A DNA stretch of 64,000 nucleotides, taken from assembly GCF_000247695.1 (NCBI RefSeq), contig NW_004624782.1, positions 10,836,149 through 10,900,148 of the forward strand, written 5' to 3'. Position 1 is the first letter of the stretch. Every line of letters begins with the position of its first letter. Shown piece by piece: positions 31,310 to 41,404 of the stretch. A program made the translations under genes and the position numbers. The notes below the pieces were generated by a model. It was not told where the DNA came from and did no database searches. It saw nothing but the letters and a program-made list of their open reading frames with translations. The DNA is from Heterocephalus glaber. Its lineage: Eukaryota; Chordata; Mammalia; Rodentia; Bathyergidae.

Positions 31310-31647
31310 AGTAGTTGAAAAAAAAAATCAAAAAAATATTTTGAGACATGTGAAAATTATAAGAAATTCACTCTCAGTGTGAAATTACTGGATCACAGCC
31401 ACACCCTTCATGCATGTTGTCTGTGGCTGCTTTTCCCTTGTAACAGCAGAGCTGAGCCCCATAAGCAGAAACCATTACCCTTTACAGAAAGACCCTGGCC
31501 ATGGGAGACAGGAAGGCACTGTCCCTAGACCCGTGCTGCAGCTGTAGAGACAGAACTTCCGGGCCTCTCTAAGGCAGTAGAGTTCTGGGTAGAAACCACT
31601 GCTCTCTTTCCAGACACTGTGGCTAAATAAAAGCCCACATCAGCTCT
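31310..31647 (-). repeat. Inverted duplication, arm B
   Basis: Reverse complement of arm A at 25087-25424. Identical stretches include 'agacaggaaggcactgtccc' (31507-31526) and 'ccgtgctgcagctgtagaga'. About thirteen mismatches were noted, such as 'ttccgggcctc' here against the complement of 'gaggcctggaa'. The hAT-derived half lies at 31310-31502. The outer end of the arm abuts an antisense MLT1-like LTR that begins at about 31648. Confidence 0.85.
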
Positions 31648-31945
31648 GGTAGTTATCTTGTGCTGTGTGTTAAATTACCCTAACACTTAATGACTTCAAG
31701 CAGCCTCCATAAATTAGCTGTCAGGACTCCAGGCAGGCTTTGCCTGAGTCCTTGTCTCAGAGTACGACAGGCTGCAGTCAGGATGTGAACAGGGCCGCTG
31801 TCTGTCATCTAGCTCCACCATGGGAGGAGCCCCTGCTAAGCTCACTCCATGGCTGGTTGTTGGCGGGAGTTAGTCTCTTCCTGGCCCTTGGTAGTTGGTG
31901 GCCAAGGGTGACCCTTAGTTCCCGGCCACAGGGTAGAGGGTTAAC
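31648..31945 (-). mobile_element. MLT1-type LTR remnant, antisense
   Basis: 'cttgtgctgtgtgttaaatt', 'accctaacacttaatgactt', 'gctgcagtcaggatgtgaac' and 'catggctggttgttggcggg' match the complement of an MLT1-like LTR ('tgctgtgtaacaaattacc ... ctgcaatcaaggtgtcgg ... gtggttgttggcag'). Confidence 0.55.
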
Positions 31946-32715
31946 AAGACAGGAGGGAAGTTGCACACCCTAACCTTACCTCCCAGCTGACACTCCCTCA
32001 CTGCTGTCCTGTTCTCTGATCACAGTGAGGCGGTGAGTGGAGTTTACACTTAAAGAAAGGGGTGGCTCCAGGGAATGGCTCTCAGGAGACTGGGTGTTGG
32101 GGCTGTCTGAGAAACTCCCTGTCACGACCACAACCCTTATTCTAGAGACTTTCTATTGGCAGAAATGAGGCTGGTCAGGAATGTCCCAGCCATCAGGAGG
32201 GACTGGAACTATAGAGAGAGGACAGTAGTGTAACCTACCCTGGGGGAATATGGGCAGATTCTCTTCTTCCTTTTAACCCCTTTGTGTTGCTTCCTCTGGG
32301 CTGGGGAAGTATCTGCTTCCATTCCCACTGCTGCACATCTGAGGTGGTGAGCCTGGCTGTGGTCCTAAGGCAGAATTTATTGCATAGCCCAGTGTAGCAC
32401 TGGCACTCAATGGACCTTCGATACATATTGATGAGGACACGCAGAGTGAATTACTCACCACTTAGCGTTATCCAATATTCCCTTGGTGGGAGGGAAGTGA
32501 GCGGTGTTTGCCAACCTTGGAGTCGATGGTGGGTAATCCTAGCCTGCTTTGCTGAATGTGGTTGTTCATGCAGTTACGAAAACTAATTGTGACCCCAGCA
32601 TCCCTCTACAAGGTCACTGGGGATGCATCTGTGTAACCTTCAGTCTTGGTTCCCTCACCTATAAAGTGGGTCTGCTTACATCGTGGGACATCTTCATTTG
32701 AGTTGTTCCAGAAGC
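31946..32715. other. Unassigned sequence
   Basis: No gene. 32620-32690 ('tgtgtaaccttcagtcttgg', 'ttccctcacctataaagtgg') is a likely antisense MIR fragment. The remainder looks unique. Confidence 0.45.
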
Positions 32716-32719
32716 TAAC

Positions 32720-33110
32720 CTGAATGTCTTGGTTACTTTCCCATGGCTGAGAACAAATAACCAACACTCATAACTTGAAGGAGGAGAGGTTTATTTTGGG
32801 TCTCAATTTGAGTCCATGGTCAGCTGGCTCCAAGGTAGAAATAGCATGGCAGAGGGCTGTGGCAGAGAAAAGTGCCTAACCTGTGGCAGCCGGGAAGCAG
32901 AGAGAAGGGAGGAGCCAGGGACAAAGATGCCCCCTTCCGGGTTATGCCCCCAGCACTCCATCTTCACCCAGATCCCATCTCCTACCAGCACAGTCAGCTG
33001 CTCACCTCCTGCCGATGAGTCCACTGATGAGTGCAGCACCACTATGATCCAGTTACCCTCCACACACAGAATTTGGGGGACATCCTAGATCTACATCATA
33101 ACCCTGAGAC
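32720..33110 (-). mobile_element. MaLR-type solo LTR, antisense
   Basis: 'ggttactttcccatggctga', 'gaggagaggtttattttggg', 'ggtcagctggctccaaggta', 'gcatggcagagggctgtggc' and 'cagcactccatcttcaccca' run in the order of rodent MaLR LTRs read backwards. Frames on both strands inside it (86 and 90 codons) are LTR artefacts. Confidence 0.8.
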
Positions 33111-34100
33111 AGCAGGAAGTGCAAACTCTGTGTTTACACAGTGATTTTAGGCTATATTGGTAGGGGTTGGGGAAGGAAGCGAAGAAAAGGAAGGTATCCA
33201 GCCATAGGTGAGTTAATCCTGTTTCTTATTCCTCCCGGCAGCCTCCGGGAGCCAGGTAGCATGTCAGGGTAAGGGGATGAGGAGCTGGTGTGTTTATACA
33301 CCGATTCCCATTCCATAGTGGATCTGATTGGTGTAACAGAGGCCCGGCCAGTCCTGACAGCATCTGCTAAGTGGGGCCCTCACTCAGTGTGGTGCACTGG
33401 CATCTACTGTGCTTTCGTTTACTCACCCTTTTCTTTCTCTCCTTTACCTGCTGAACTTCTCAATGTTATTTCCTTAATCTCCTGTGCCCAGCAACGAGCA
33501 CACAGCCAGCGCTCAGCGCTTATCTTTCAGTGGAGCTCTAATGATGAGAAATACGTATTAAATGTGTAGTGTAATGTTCAGTACTTAGAAGGTCCTCTGT
33601 GAATCATCTTTTTTTCATTTTACTGTGCTTTACTGGACCAGTGAAAGCAAGCACATAATCAAGGTTTATTTTAACTTTGAGAATGACTCATAGCACCTTG
33701 GTGACCTCCAGAAAGCTTATCCCCTTTAGTTCTGATTCTTCTCATACTCATCCATGGGGCAATTTGCTGTTTGCAAATGATTTTCCCAAGGATCCTTTCA
33801 TTTAATTCTCATGACACCGTTATGGTTGGTGAGTGATGCGGGTGCCTTCTGGGGACGTGCTAAACAGTTTAACAGATCTCCCATGTTTCCAAGCAGGAGT
33901 GACAAGTTGCCTGGAGCAGTAGGAACATTTTCCAGAGTGAATAGTGATAGGGTTAGGGGCCATGGAAGTGTATCCCATCACTTTGATCCAACACTCTAAG
34001 TCCCTTATGTTCTCCAATTTATTTGAGGATTCTGAAACTTAGGTGAAAGGATTTTGCCAAGATAAAATTGCAAGGCCAAATACTGGAACCTAATCCTGTA
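33111..34100. other. Unassigned sequence, weak MIR traces
   Basis: No gene. 33780-33830 ('tttcatttaattctcatgac') and 34020-34090 ('gaggattctgaaacttagg', 'aaattgcaaggccaaatac') look like two halves of a diverged sense MIR split by about 190 bp of other sequence. Confidence 0.4.
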
Positions 34101-34102
34101 TC

Positions 34103-34300
34103 CCAGTGGTTCTCAACCTTCTTGACACCAGGAACCCATTTCCAGGAAGACAAATCTTGTACAGCATGGCGGTGAGGTGTGTGCTGGCTTCAGGATGGTT
34201 CACAGGCACACACCACCTAGAGCCCATGCATGCGAAGGTCACAGTAGGATTTTCACGTCTGTGAGAATGTAACATGGCTGCTGCCCTGACAGGAGGTGGG
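34103..34300 (+). mobile_element. hAT-Charlie remnant (MER1-like)
   Basis: Begins with the terminal motif 'ccagtggttctcaaccttct' typical of hAT-Charlie elements, followed by 'gacaccaggaacccatttcc'. The 3' terminal repeat was not found, so the right end is uncertain. Confidence 0.55.
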
Positions 34301-35395
34301 CTCAGGGAGTAACGTGAGCAATGGGCAGCAATGTAAATACGGATGAAGCTTCGCTCCCTTGCCTCCTGCTTGCTAGTGACCTCGCTCCTGTGCCAGGGTT
34401 TAGGGAGCACTGATGTACTCTGCATCCCCATCTGTGTCCATAATACTCTTGATGCTGTAAGCATTGAGACTCAAGGCTGCCAAACAGGTTCTTCTAGTTA
34501 AATGAATAAAGCACCACGTGACCTTGACTGTTATAAATCCTCATTGTTTGGGAAAGTAATCTGGGGCTGTCCTGCCGGGGTCTATGAAATATCTGAGATA
34601 ATGGACTGAGATCTTCATAACAGAAAGTCGTAAAGTATTAGGGCACTCAGCTAAAATAGTGAAGAGTACATGTGCATCTAGGGTCTTTTAGGTGCAAGTG
34701 ACAGAAGCCCAATTTGTGAATTCAGGAAAAAATGTCTTGGGTCATTGAATTGATTTCGGGTAACTGACTGAAGGAGTTTAAATCATGCCATGAAGTATTT
34801 GTCTCCTGTTTTACTTTTGTTTCTCATCCTGGGTCTTCTCAGTAAAGGAAAAGATGGGCACAAGTATTTCCAATGTTTACCCCCTGCCAGCTTGGCCATC
34901 CCAACATAAGAGTTGAGTCTCTTTCCCAAAACAGTTGTAGCCAATGTCTTGGGATATACCGGTTGGCCCCTTTGAGTGATGTTTCTTCCATGGAGCCCAG
35001 GACTGGAGTTAAACCTTAGATAAGTCACAAGGGGAGGTAGTGTTTGGTTGTGAAAGAAAATCGAGAGCTGCTTCTAGGAGAAGAGATGGTGGCAGGCAAT
35101 AAACAAAAAACATGCAAACAGAACATTCTTTCACCCTGAGTAGACTATCTGGAGTCATCCAGTTGGCCCACTGCAGTCTCAGCAGGATTCACTGAGGATG
35201 ATGTATTGAAGAGAGAAACAGGAAGGGCAGGAAGCCCAGCCCAAGATCCAGAAGAGGGAAGAGGAACAGAGTGCATAGACACTAAGAAAATGGTTTAGTT
35301 TTACAGAAAGGCTGCAGATAGTGTTTCTTGATTAGGTACCTACCATGTGCTCCAAGGCAATGTAACTTGTTAAGGTGATGCGTCTATTTGAGGTT
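34301..35395. other. Unassigned sequence, possible old repeat
   Basis: 'gtgcaagtgacagaagccca' near 34692 recalls a known medium-reiteration repeat ('gcaagtaacagaaacccaac'), extending perhaps to 35000. The remainder is unassigned. No gene. Confidence 0.35.
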
Positions 35396-35399
35396 CATA

Positions 35400-35600
35400 G
35401 CGTAAGCTTGGGGATCCAACTGCTTGGGATTAGCCATACTTTTCTAGCTATGTGACACTGGGGAAAAAACCATAACTGTCTGGAGTTCAGTCTCCTGTTC
35501 TGCAAAATGGGATCAGTAATACTACGTTGCTGTAAGAACAAAGCCAGTAATGCCTGAAAAGTGCTTAGCATTGTGTCCTTGTCACACTAATATTCAACAA
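35400..35600 (-). repeat. MIR SINE, antisense
   Basis: 'cttttctagctatgtgacac', 'tctggagttcagtctcctgt', 'tctgcaaaatgggatcagta' and 'cctgaaaagtgcttagcatt' follow antisense MIR closely. Confidence 0.85.
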
Positions 35601-35844
35601 TATTCTTGGACATTAATTTTGATCACCCGAATGACATGAGATCAGACTGATTACTCTTTTCAGATGAGGTAAGTAACTTGTGTAATATTGTTCTCTCTGA
35701 ATCCAGAGTCTGTGGTTTTTCTATTATTAGAAAATTTTTTGTCAGGAGGAAATATAATTAGATAGCTAAGGCAGGGTCAAATTGGGTAGGTTCTTCTGTT
35801 TTTTATTCATACTTTTGTTTCTAATGGAGTGTGGGATTTTGAAT

Positions 35845-35990
35845 CAGAAAGATCTAAATTTAGGTCCTATTTCTAGCCCTGTGACTTACAAGCTACTCTT
35901 AATGATCCACATTATAAGGTGAGTGACATTTTCCAATATCACAGCAAGCGTCAGGGCCCAGACTTGAACTTTGGTCTTCTGATTCCAGAA
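35845..35990. repeat. Two MIR fragments in opposite orientation
   Basis: 35845-35915 ('cctatttctagccctgtgac', 'ttacaagctactcttaatg') is antisense MIR. 35937-35990 ('atcacagcaagcgtcagggc', 'ccagacttgaactttggtc') is a sense MIR end. They sit head to head. Confidence 0.5.
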
Positions 35991-36485
35991 AGGAGAAATC
36001 ATCATCTAGGAATTTTAATTCTTCAAGACTCCTAAGAAACGCAAGGGCAAAAATGACAAGGCAGCATAGACTCCCCTACACCCAAATACTCCCAAGAATT
36101 TAGGTAATATCAGAAAACTAAGGTCTCTAGCGCTCTTTTTGTCATTGGACAAATGTCTGAGTGCCTATCACATGCAGCAGTCAGATCCAGTGTTAGATGC
36201 GTGAGTCAGGACACTCCGGGCTCCAGGGGTCAAGGACATCCTCCTGCCACTGCCCCATGTTGGGATCCCTTGTTATGGTGGGATAGGGTGTCAGACACCG
36301 CCTACTGGGGCATTTGCACACATTATCCATTCACGAGGGCCTCATGGCACTGAAGCTCTGTCACATACATGTTGGCATGCCATCCTGGGTGACAACAGCA
36401 CACCTTGCTGACAAAAGTGGACCTGAGCATTTAGTGTCCACTGTGCGATCTGGCTCTGCTCAGGCTCGGTCTGCACAGGCTTCCC
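35991..36485. other. Unassigned sequence
   Basis: No gene. Unique-looking, GC rises toward 36300. Confidence 0.35.
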
Positions 36486-36489
36486 TCCA

Positions 36490-36720
36490 GGTTATTTCAA
36501 GGCCACCTCCTCCTCCCTATGGCTTCCCTGCCCGCCCTGTTTAAAGCTGCCTACATCCTCCACTCACTCCCAGCCTCCCTCTTTTTGGGTTTATTTTTCT
36601 CATTAGCAGCTTAGGGTTTACTTATCATTTCCTACTGTCATCTCCTGCCACTAGAATGTGACTTCCACAACAGCAGGTTGTTTCTATTTTGGTGACTGTC
36701 CCCAGAACCAAGAGGGAAAT
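36490..36720 (+). repeat. L2 LINE 3' region
   Basis: 'cctcctcctccctatggctt', 'tatttttctcattagcagct', 'ctgccactagaatgtgactt' and 'gactgtccccagaaccaaga' follow the L2 3' end order ('tttatttttctccatagc ... ccactagaatgtaagctcc ... gtatccccagcacc'). Confidence 0.7.
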
Positions 36721-36949
36721 TGGTAAATAAGTGGGCCTAATACTCACAGCTCCTGGTGAGGTTGGTTTTATTGTTCTCCCCACCTGACAAGTGATGAAAG
36801 TCAAGAGCATGGGGGTATTCAGTTTATCCCCGGATGTCATAGAACAGGAAGTCCAGAGATGTGTGTGACCAAGGCCTGCATGCTCATGTTTGCAGCCCCC
36901 TGCTGCCCAAGCACCATGTGGAGGGGACAGGTCAGCTCAGAGGCATCAG

Positions 36950-37440
36950 TGTTTATGCTCCCAGTGTCCACTGAAATGTTATTTTAGTCCCAACATGGAT
37001 GCTTATAAATAAAATTCAGTCCTCATCCCAAAGCACATTTGCTGAGACCATTTGGCATCCTGTAGCTGCTTTAATTTTTATGGTGGCAACGGCACTGGCA
37101 GGGAGCACTTTTACCACCTTCCCACCGAAGAGGCATCTGGAAGCCGAGCTGGTGGCCTGGGCTCTCATCATCAGGCATTGCAGTGCATTGCTGTAGCTTT
37201 ACTTACAGGATCCAGGATGTAATTTTTAGATGGAGGTTTGTTTTGCCACAGCGCTCCATCTCAGGCTTGGCAATTACATTTCATTAACAGGGAAGCATAA
37301 GCCATAAATCATTGATCAGAAGCAGGTTGTTAATAGATCTGGTTAAAGTGTCTGCCAGGCTGGCCAGCAGGACAGGGCTGCAAATTGATGGATGCCTGAG
37401 CGCACACCTTGCCCAGGTAGCGCATTAAAGCAATACTGCT
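36950..37440. promoter_or_regulatory. Candidate conserved noncoding/enhancer-like segment
   Basis: About 490 bp in which I recognise no repeat. It has clustered AT-core motifs typical of developmental enhancers: 'caattacatttcattaacag', 'cataaatcattgatcag', 'gttgttaatagatctgg' and 'gcattaaagcaatac'. These contain TAAT/ATTA homeodomain cores and a GATA/PBX-like 'TGATCAG'. Flanked by an L2 at left and a MIR at right. The 65-codon frame within it (36999-37196) has no known domain. Regulatory status is inference; cross-species conservation was not tested. Confidence 0.35.
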
Positions 37441-37444
37441 AATA

Positions 37445-37620
37445 ATTTCCGCTAATATTTATTGCGCTAGTTTGCTCTGCACCTGTATTTTACTCTTGCA
37501 GCAACCCTAAAAAGACCATTCCCATATGACAGATGAGAAAATTGAATTCCAAAATGGTTAAATGGCTGGCTCAGGTCTGCATGATTTGGAAGTGGCCAGA
37601 GTGGGGTCTAAACTCAAGGC
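37445..37620 (+). repeat. MIR SINE, sense
   Basis: 'gctaatatttattgcgctag', 'gcaaccctaaaaagaccatt', 'catatgacagatgagaaaat' and 'ggggtctaaactcaaggcca' are sense MIR in order. Confidence 0.75.
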
Positions 37621-37829
37621 CACATGCATTCCTCCCTCCTGGACTTCACCAGTGGAGACAAAAAAGGCTGTGGTTCAAGCCAGTGGCCAAATGTCTGGCA
37701 TGGTCACTGCCGTCACCCTCCACACGGTAGGGCCTTTCAGCAGAGGGGTCCTGGGGCACCTAGAGGAGGCTGTGGGAGAAACCTAGACTCTGCGCGACTG
37801 AGTGTTAACCTGGGCTCCCAACAGCTGAA

Positions 37830-38060
37830 GTTGACCAGCACGGCAAGGCTGCAGGCTAATTCGTCTGACTTCGCCTGCACGCCTGTCGCCCATGAGCAGA
37901 GTGGTGGCAGCTGGGCCCGCTCACATCCTATTAACCTTGTCTGTTGGAATGACACCTGGCTGTGCTGAAGCCTCGGTTCCTGTAATTAGGAATGTAAACA
38001 ACTGCAGCTTCCTCCCATCAAAGCTGGCATGGTGCCTGCCTCCAGCTCCTCCTTCCTCCT
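37830..38060. promoter_or_regulatory. Candidate regulatory segment
   Basis: Repeat-free sequence with 'ggctaattcgtctgacttcg', 'cctattaaccttgtctgtt' and 'gtaattaggaatgtaaacaa' then 'cccatcaaagctgg'. It packs homeodomain (TAATTA-like), TEAD-like (GGAATG), FOX (GTAAACA) and TCF/LEF (ATCAAAG) cores into about 60 bp. It follows the 36950 segment with only a MIR and about 200 bp between. A 114-codon forward frame (37624-37968) crosses it without a known domain. Confidence 0.35.
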
Positions 38061-38159
38061 AGCCTGGGCTTCTTGGAAGAGACACCTCCCCCACATTGCA
38101 GCCAGCCAGCCTGGAGATGCCTTTTGGCTCCGGGTTGAACAATTACTGTTGATCACCAC

Positions 38160-38312
38160 AGTTCACCAGAGGTTTTCTATTGCAAGGCCTCACATAAATT
38201 CAGCGCACCCTCACTTGGGTTGTTTATTCCTATTTTATGGGTGAGGACTCGGGCCTTTGGAGAGATTGAATATATGACCTAAGGTGACACAGCTAAGTAA
38301 TTTGGGGGACAA
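38160..38312 (+). repeat. MIR SINE, sense
   Basis: 'ttcctattttatgggtgagg', 'actcgggcctttggagagat' and 'tgacctaaggtgacacagct' then 'aagtaatttggggg' follow sense MIR. Confidence 0.75.
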
Positions 38313-38828
38313 TTTTGTTTGTTTTGTTTTGTTTGTATTCTTACAAGGGAAACAATTCAAGAAGTGAAGCCAGAAGTGGTTCGGGGGCACAGAATTGCAA
38401 GGAGAAAGCTTTTACAGAATGAACACAAAAGTAAAGCAAAGCCAATGATTGGTTATAGTTATATATTGACATAGTTTGGTTTGCTCTGCTGCGGAGTTCC
38501 TAGTTATAGAAATATGTTAGCTAGGAACTTCTGATTAGTTAGCCTGAAGTTTCATTTTTTCTCTATTATTGGTATTACAAAAAATAGTTCAAGTGAAATT
38601 TCACAAACATTTGCAAATCAAGATAAACTAAGGTCACTTACGAGGCCTAATTGGCCCTGACTGTTCAGGGCTTTTTCAGGCCTGGTCTTTAATTTACTTT
38701 ATCACTTTTTGTTAATCATTCAAAGTCTGTAGTTTATATTAAGGTTCATGTTTGGTTTCGTACAGTTTATTTGTTTTGACAAATACAAATGATGTATACC
38801 CCCTCATTGTAGTGTCATACAGAAAAGT
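38313..38828. other. Unassigned AT-rich sequence
   Basis: Contains a '(GTTTT)n'-like stretch at 38316-38337. No gene. No repeat family was recognised. Confidence 0.4.
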
Positions 38829-38830
38829 TT

Positions 38831-38985
38831 CAGCCAGGCGTTATGGCATGCTTCTATAGTACCAGCTCTTCAGGAGGCTGAGGGAAGAGGATCGCCTGAA
38901 CCCAAGAATTCACGACCAGACTGGGCAGCAGAACAAGATCCTAATTCAAAGAAAGGAAGGAAGGAAGGAAGGGGAAGGGAGAGAG
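38831..38985 (+). mobile_element. B1 monomer SINE with GGAA tail
   Basis: 'cagccaggcgttatggcatg', 'accagctcttcaggaggctg', 'agggaagaggatcgcctgaa' and 'actgggcagcagaacaagat' form a full B1 unit. The tail has become '(ggaa)n' at 38955-38972, a common fate of B1 A-tails. Confidence 0.8.
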
Positions 38986-39039
38986 GATGCATGCCAATGC
39001 TCAATCTTATTAACTGTATACATTTGCCTATTTCAGGAT

Positions 39040-39560
39040 GGCATTGAATTGAAATTTTAGAAATAAATTTATTTATTTTTTAAAGTTTTATTAGTACATG
39101 TTTGCAGTACTTAATGGTTACATTCATCATGGGGTGCTGGTACAGGTACACAGCACATGTGGCCTTTATTGGATTGGATTCTTTCACTGAACAGTGTGCA
39201 TTTGAGGGTCCTCCATATCTTTTCCTGGCTTTCCAGCTCATTTCTTTTAGCAGCAAATTAAAATCCATTATCTAGTTTCATGACAGTTGATTTAGCCGTT
39301 CACCTGTTAAAGACCACCCTGGTTGCCTCCAAGTTCTGGGAATTCTGAATAAAATTGCTATAAACATCTATATATAGGTTTTGTGTGGACCTCAGTTTTC
39401 AGTGCCTTTGTTTAAATTCCAAGGAGTGGAACTGCCAGATTATATTGTAAGAATATGTTTAATTTTGTAAAAGAAACTTCCAAACTCTCTTCCAATGTGG
39501 CTGTACCGTTTTGAATTTCTTCCAGCAATGAATGAAGTTTCCAATTGCTGTGCAAGGGTT
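39040..39560 (-). repeat. L1M LINE remnant, antisense
   Basis: 'tcatttcttttagcagcaaa', 'tgatttagccgttcacctgt', 'aaattccaaggagtggaact', 'gccagattatattgtaagaa' and 'aatgtggctgtaccgttttg' follow the complement of an old L1 3' region in order. The window's clearest antisense L1M. Confidence 0.75.
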
Positions 39561-39575
39561 GATCAAAACAAAAAA

Positions 39576-40079
39576 AATATGGTGTCCACTTAAATAAAAA
39601 AAAATATTACAGTAAAGAGACATTGTCAGGACTTCACCTCACAGTACCTCCCCTTGCTTCAAGTAAAAATATCCCATTTATTCTTGGCATTTTCTGAAGC
39701 AGTTTTGGAAACCCTCTTTTGTGAGTAGTCCTTTCATGGCTGCCTCGGTGTCCTGAATTGATTCGAATGTTTACGGAAGTCCCCATCAGCTGAAAACATT
39801 ACAGTGTCCTCATCAATCTTATTCACTGGACCTGGTACCACAGCTTTACCTCAAAGTCAGAACGATCAGGAAAGGCAAATGTTTTGAACTGATTCAGGAC
39901 ACTGAAGCATGGCACTGAAGTTAAAGATACCGGAGAAAGAGACTTCCAGAATTGCTTCAGAAAGTGGAGAGGGCAATGGAATATTGTTCAAAGTGAGGGG
40001 AATATTTTGAGAGGGATTAATAGCAATATGGCTTTTACTGTAATAATTTGTTTTTAAATTTAAAATTCGCTGTAGTTTT
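39576..40079 (+). mobile_element. Mariner-derived foldback element, copy 3
   Basis: Best-preserved foldback. The left arm ('tctgaagcagttttggaaac', 'cctgaattgattcgaatg') and the right arm ('ttccagaattgcttcagaaa', 'gttttgaactgattcagg') are inverted copies over about 200 bp each, with a loop near 39775-39860. The longer right arm on the plus strand still reads 'PHQSYSLDLVPQLYLKVR' near 39810-39865, the mariner block around the last catalytic aspartate, then 'FQNCFRKW'. Termini are AT-rich inverted repeats with 'attacagtaaag' / 'cttttactgtaat'. Inactive. Confidence 0.85.
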
Positions 40080-40249
40080 AGCCACACCTTATCCATCCTT
40101 GCATGCATTTGGTGTTGTCTGTGATCTGGATTTGGGTCATCCTAAACAGCTTTCGTATCCATATGCTTTGGCTTTAATCCAGTGATCTTTCTGGTGGGGT
40201 AGCAGTACATACCAATCAGAATAGTGTGAAAATTAAAAGGCATTGCACA

Positions 40250-40418
40250 TGTATCACAATGGTGATAATATCTAACATTTGGCATGTGCTAGACACTGTG
40301 TTAATTGACTCTGGTGGATTTAATTTCCCAGTAACCCATGAATTGGGTGTGATTAGTGTCTCCACTTTGCAGATAAAGAAGCAGATCACAGAGAGCTGTG
40401 CTGAAGGATCGGGAGGGG
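40250..40418 (+). repeat. MIR SINE, sense
   Basis: 'gataatatctaacatttggc', 'atgtgctagacactgtgtta', 'gtctccactttgcagataaa' and 'gaagcagatcacagagagct' follow sense MIR from its 5' side. Confidence 0.8.
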
Positions 40419-40621
40419 CTTGATCTGGATTCAGATCTCAACCGGCGTGATTCTGAGGCCAGTGCCCATGCACCATCCGTGCACATCGGATGCCCAGTCT
40501 GACATGTCCTCAGTGCCAGGCACACAGAAGGCCAGCTTACCTCCATTTGGGCATAGGCATTCATTACGAAGCCAGTGTGTCAGTAAAGCGGTCTGACTCT
40601 TATTAGTCACAGTGGGGCTTT

Positions 40622-41032
40622 GACTTGGTCCATTTTCTGCTGCTGTAACACTCTTCAGCAGCCTTCCATCGCTATAAAACATACCTGAGATATTTAATTT
40701 GTGAAGAGAATAGGTTTTATTTTTGCTTGGGGTTTTGGACATTCCAGTCTCTAATCAAGTCTTTGCTCTGGGCCTGTGGCAGGGAAGCACATCATGGTGG
40801 GAACATGTGGTGGGGCAAAACTGCTCACATCAGGAGTCTGAGAGCAGACAGAGAACTCAGAGGAGCCCGGGGCCCGCAGTCACCTTTGAGATCGTGCCTG
40901 CAGTGTGTTAAGGACATCTCACAGAGCCCACTCCTCAAGGTCTTCCAGATCCAAATAGCTCTACCCTGAAGAGCAAGCTTTACACACAAACCAGCGGGGT
41001 CAACCAGCATCCAAACGATAGCAAGCAGAACT
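40622..41032 (-). mobile_element. MaLR-type LTR, antisense (first of three)
   Basis: 'ttggtccattttctgctgct', 'gagaataggttttatttttg', 'gcctgtggcagggaagcaca' and 'tcatggtgggaacatgtggt' are a MaLR LTR read backwards from its 3' end. Several frames on both strands (60-103 codons) inside it are artefacts. Confidence 0.75.
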
Positions 41033-41035
41033 CCA

Positions 41036-41400
41036 GGCCTGAGTGATTTGTGAAGAAAGAAGTATTATTTTCACTCGTCTGGAAGCTGGGCGAGTTCAAA
41101 ACTAGGTGGCTCCACTCCATGGGGGCCTCCAGCGTGCCAGCTCGTAGTAACAAGTGGAAAGGCAGGCAGGGACATGTAGAAAAAAGAAAGTAGGAGGGGT
41201 GGGCTTGCTTTATAATAGCTGCTCTCCAGTCACTGCTCCGGTCCTGTGAGACAGAGAGAACTCACTCGCATGAAAAAGCATCAATGCATTAGTGATGGCT
41301 CAGCCCCCAGAAGCCAAACACCTTTCCCAAGACCCCACCTCCCATCCCTCTCCTCTGAGGAAGTAGCCTCAACATGAGTCTGCTTTCCCACTGTCTAGAC
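41036..41400 (-). mobile_element. MaLR-type LTR, antisense (second of three)
   Basis: 'tgtgaagaaagaagtattat', 'tttcactcgtctggaagctg', 'agagagaactcactcgcatg' and 'caagaccccacctcccatcc' repeat the MaLR antisense order immediately after the first LTR. It lacks the terminal 'gtccattttc' segment, so it is truncated at its original 3' end. Confidence 0.6.
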
Positions 41401-41404
41401 ACCT

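Noticed and set aside
36999..37196. Exon within the 37-kb candidate regulatory segment
   Set aside because: The 65-codon frame has no family match and no clear flanking splice sites; motif density fits noncoding regulatory DNA better.
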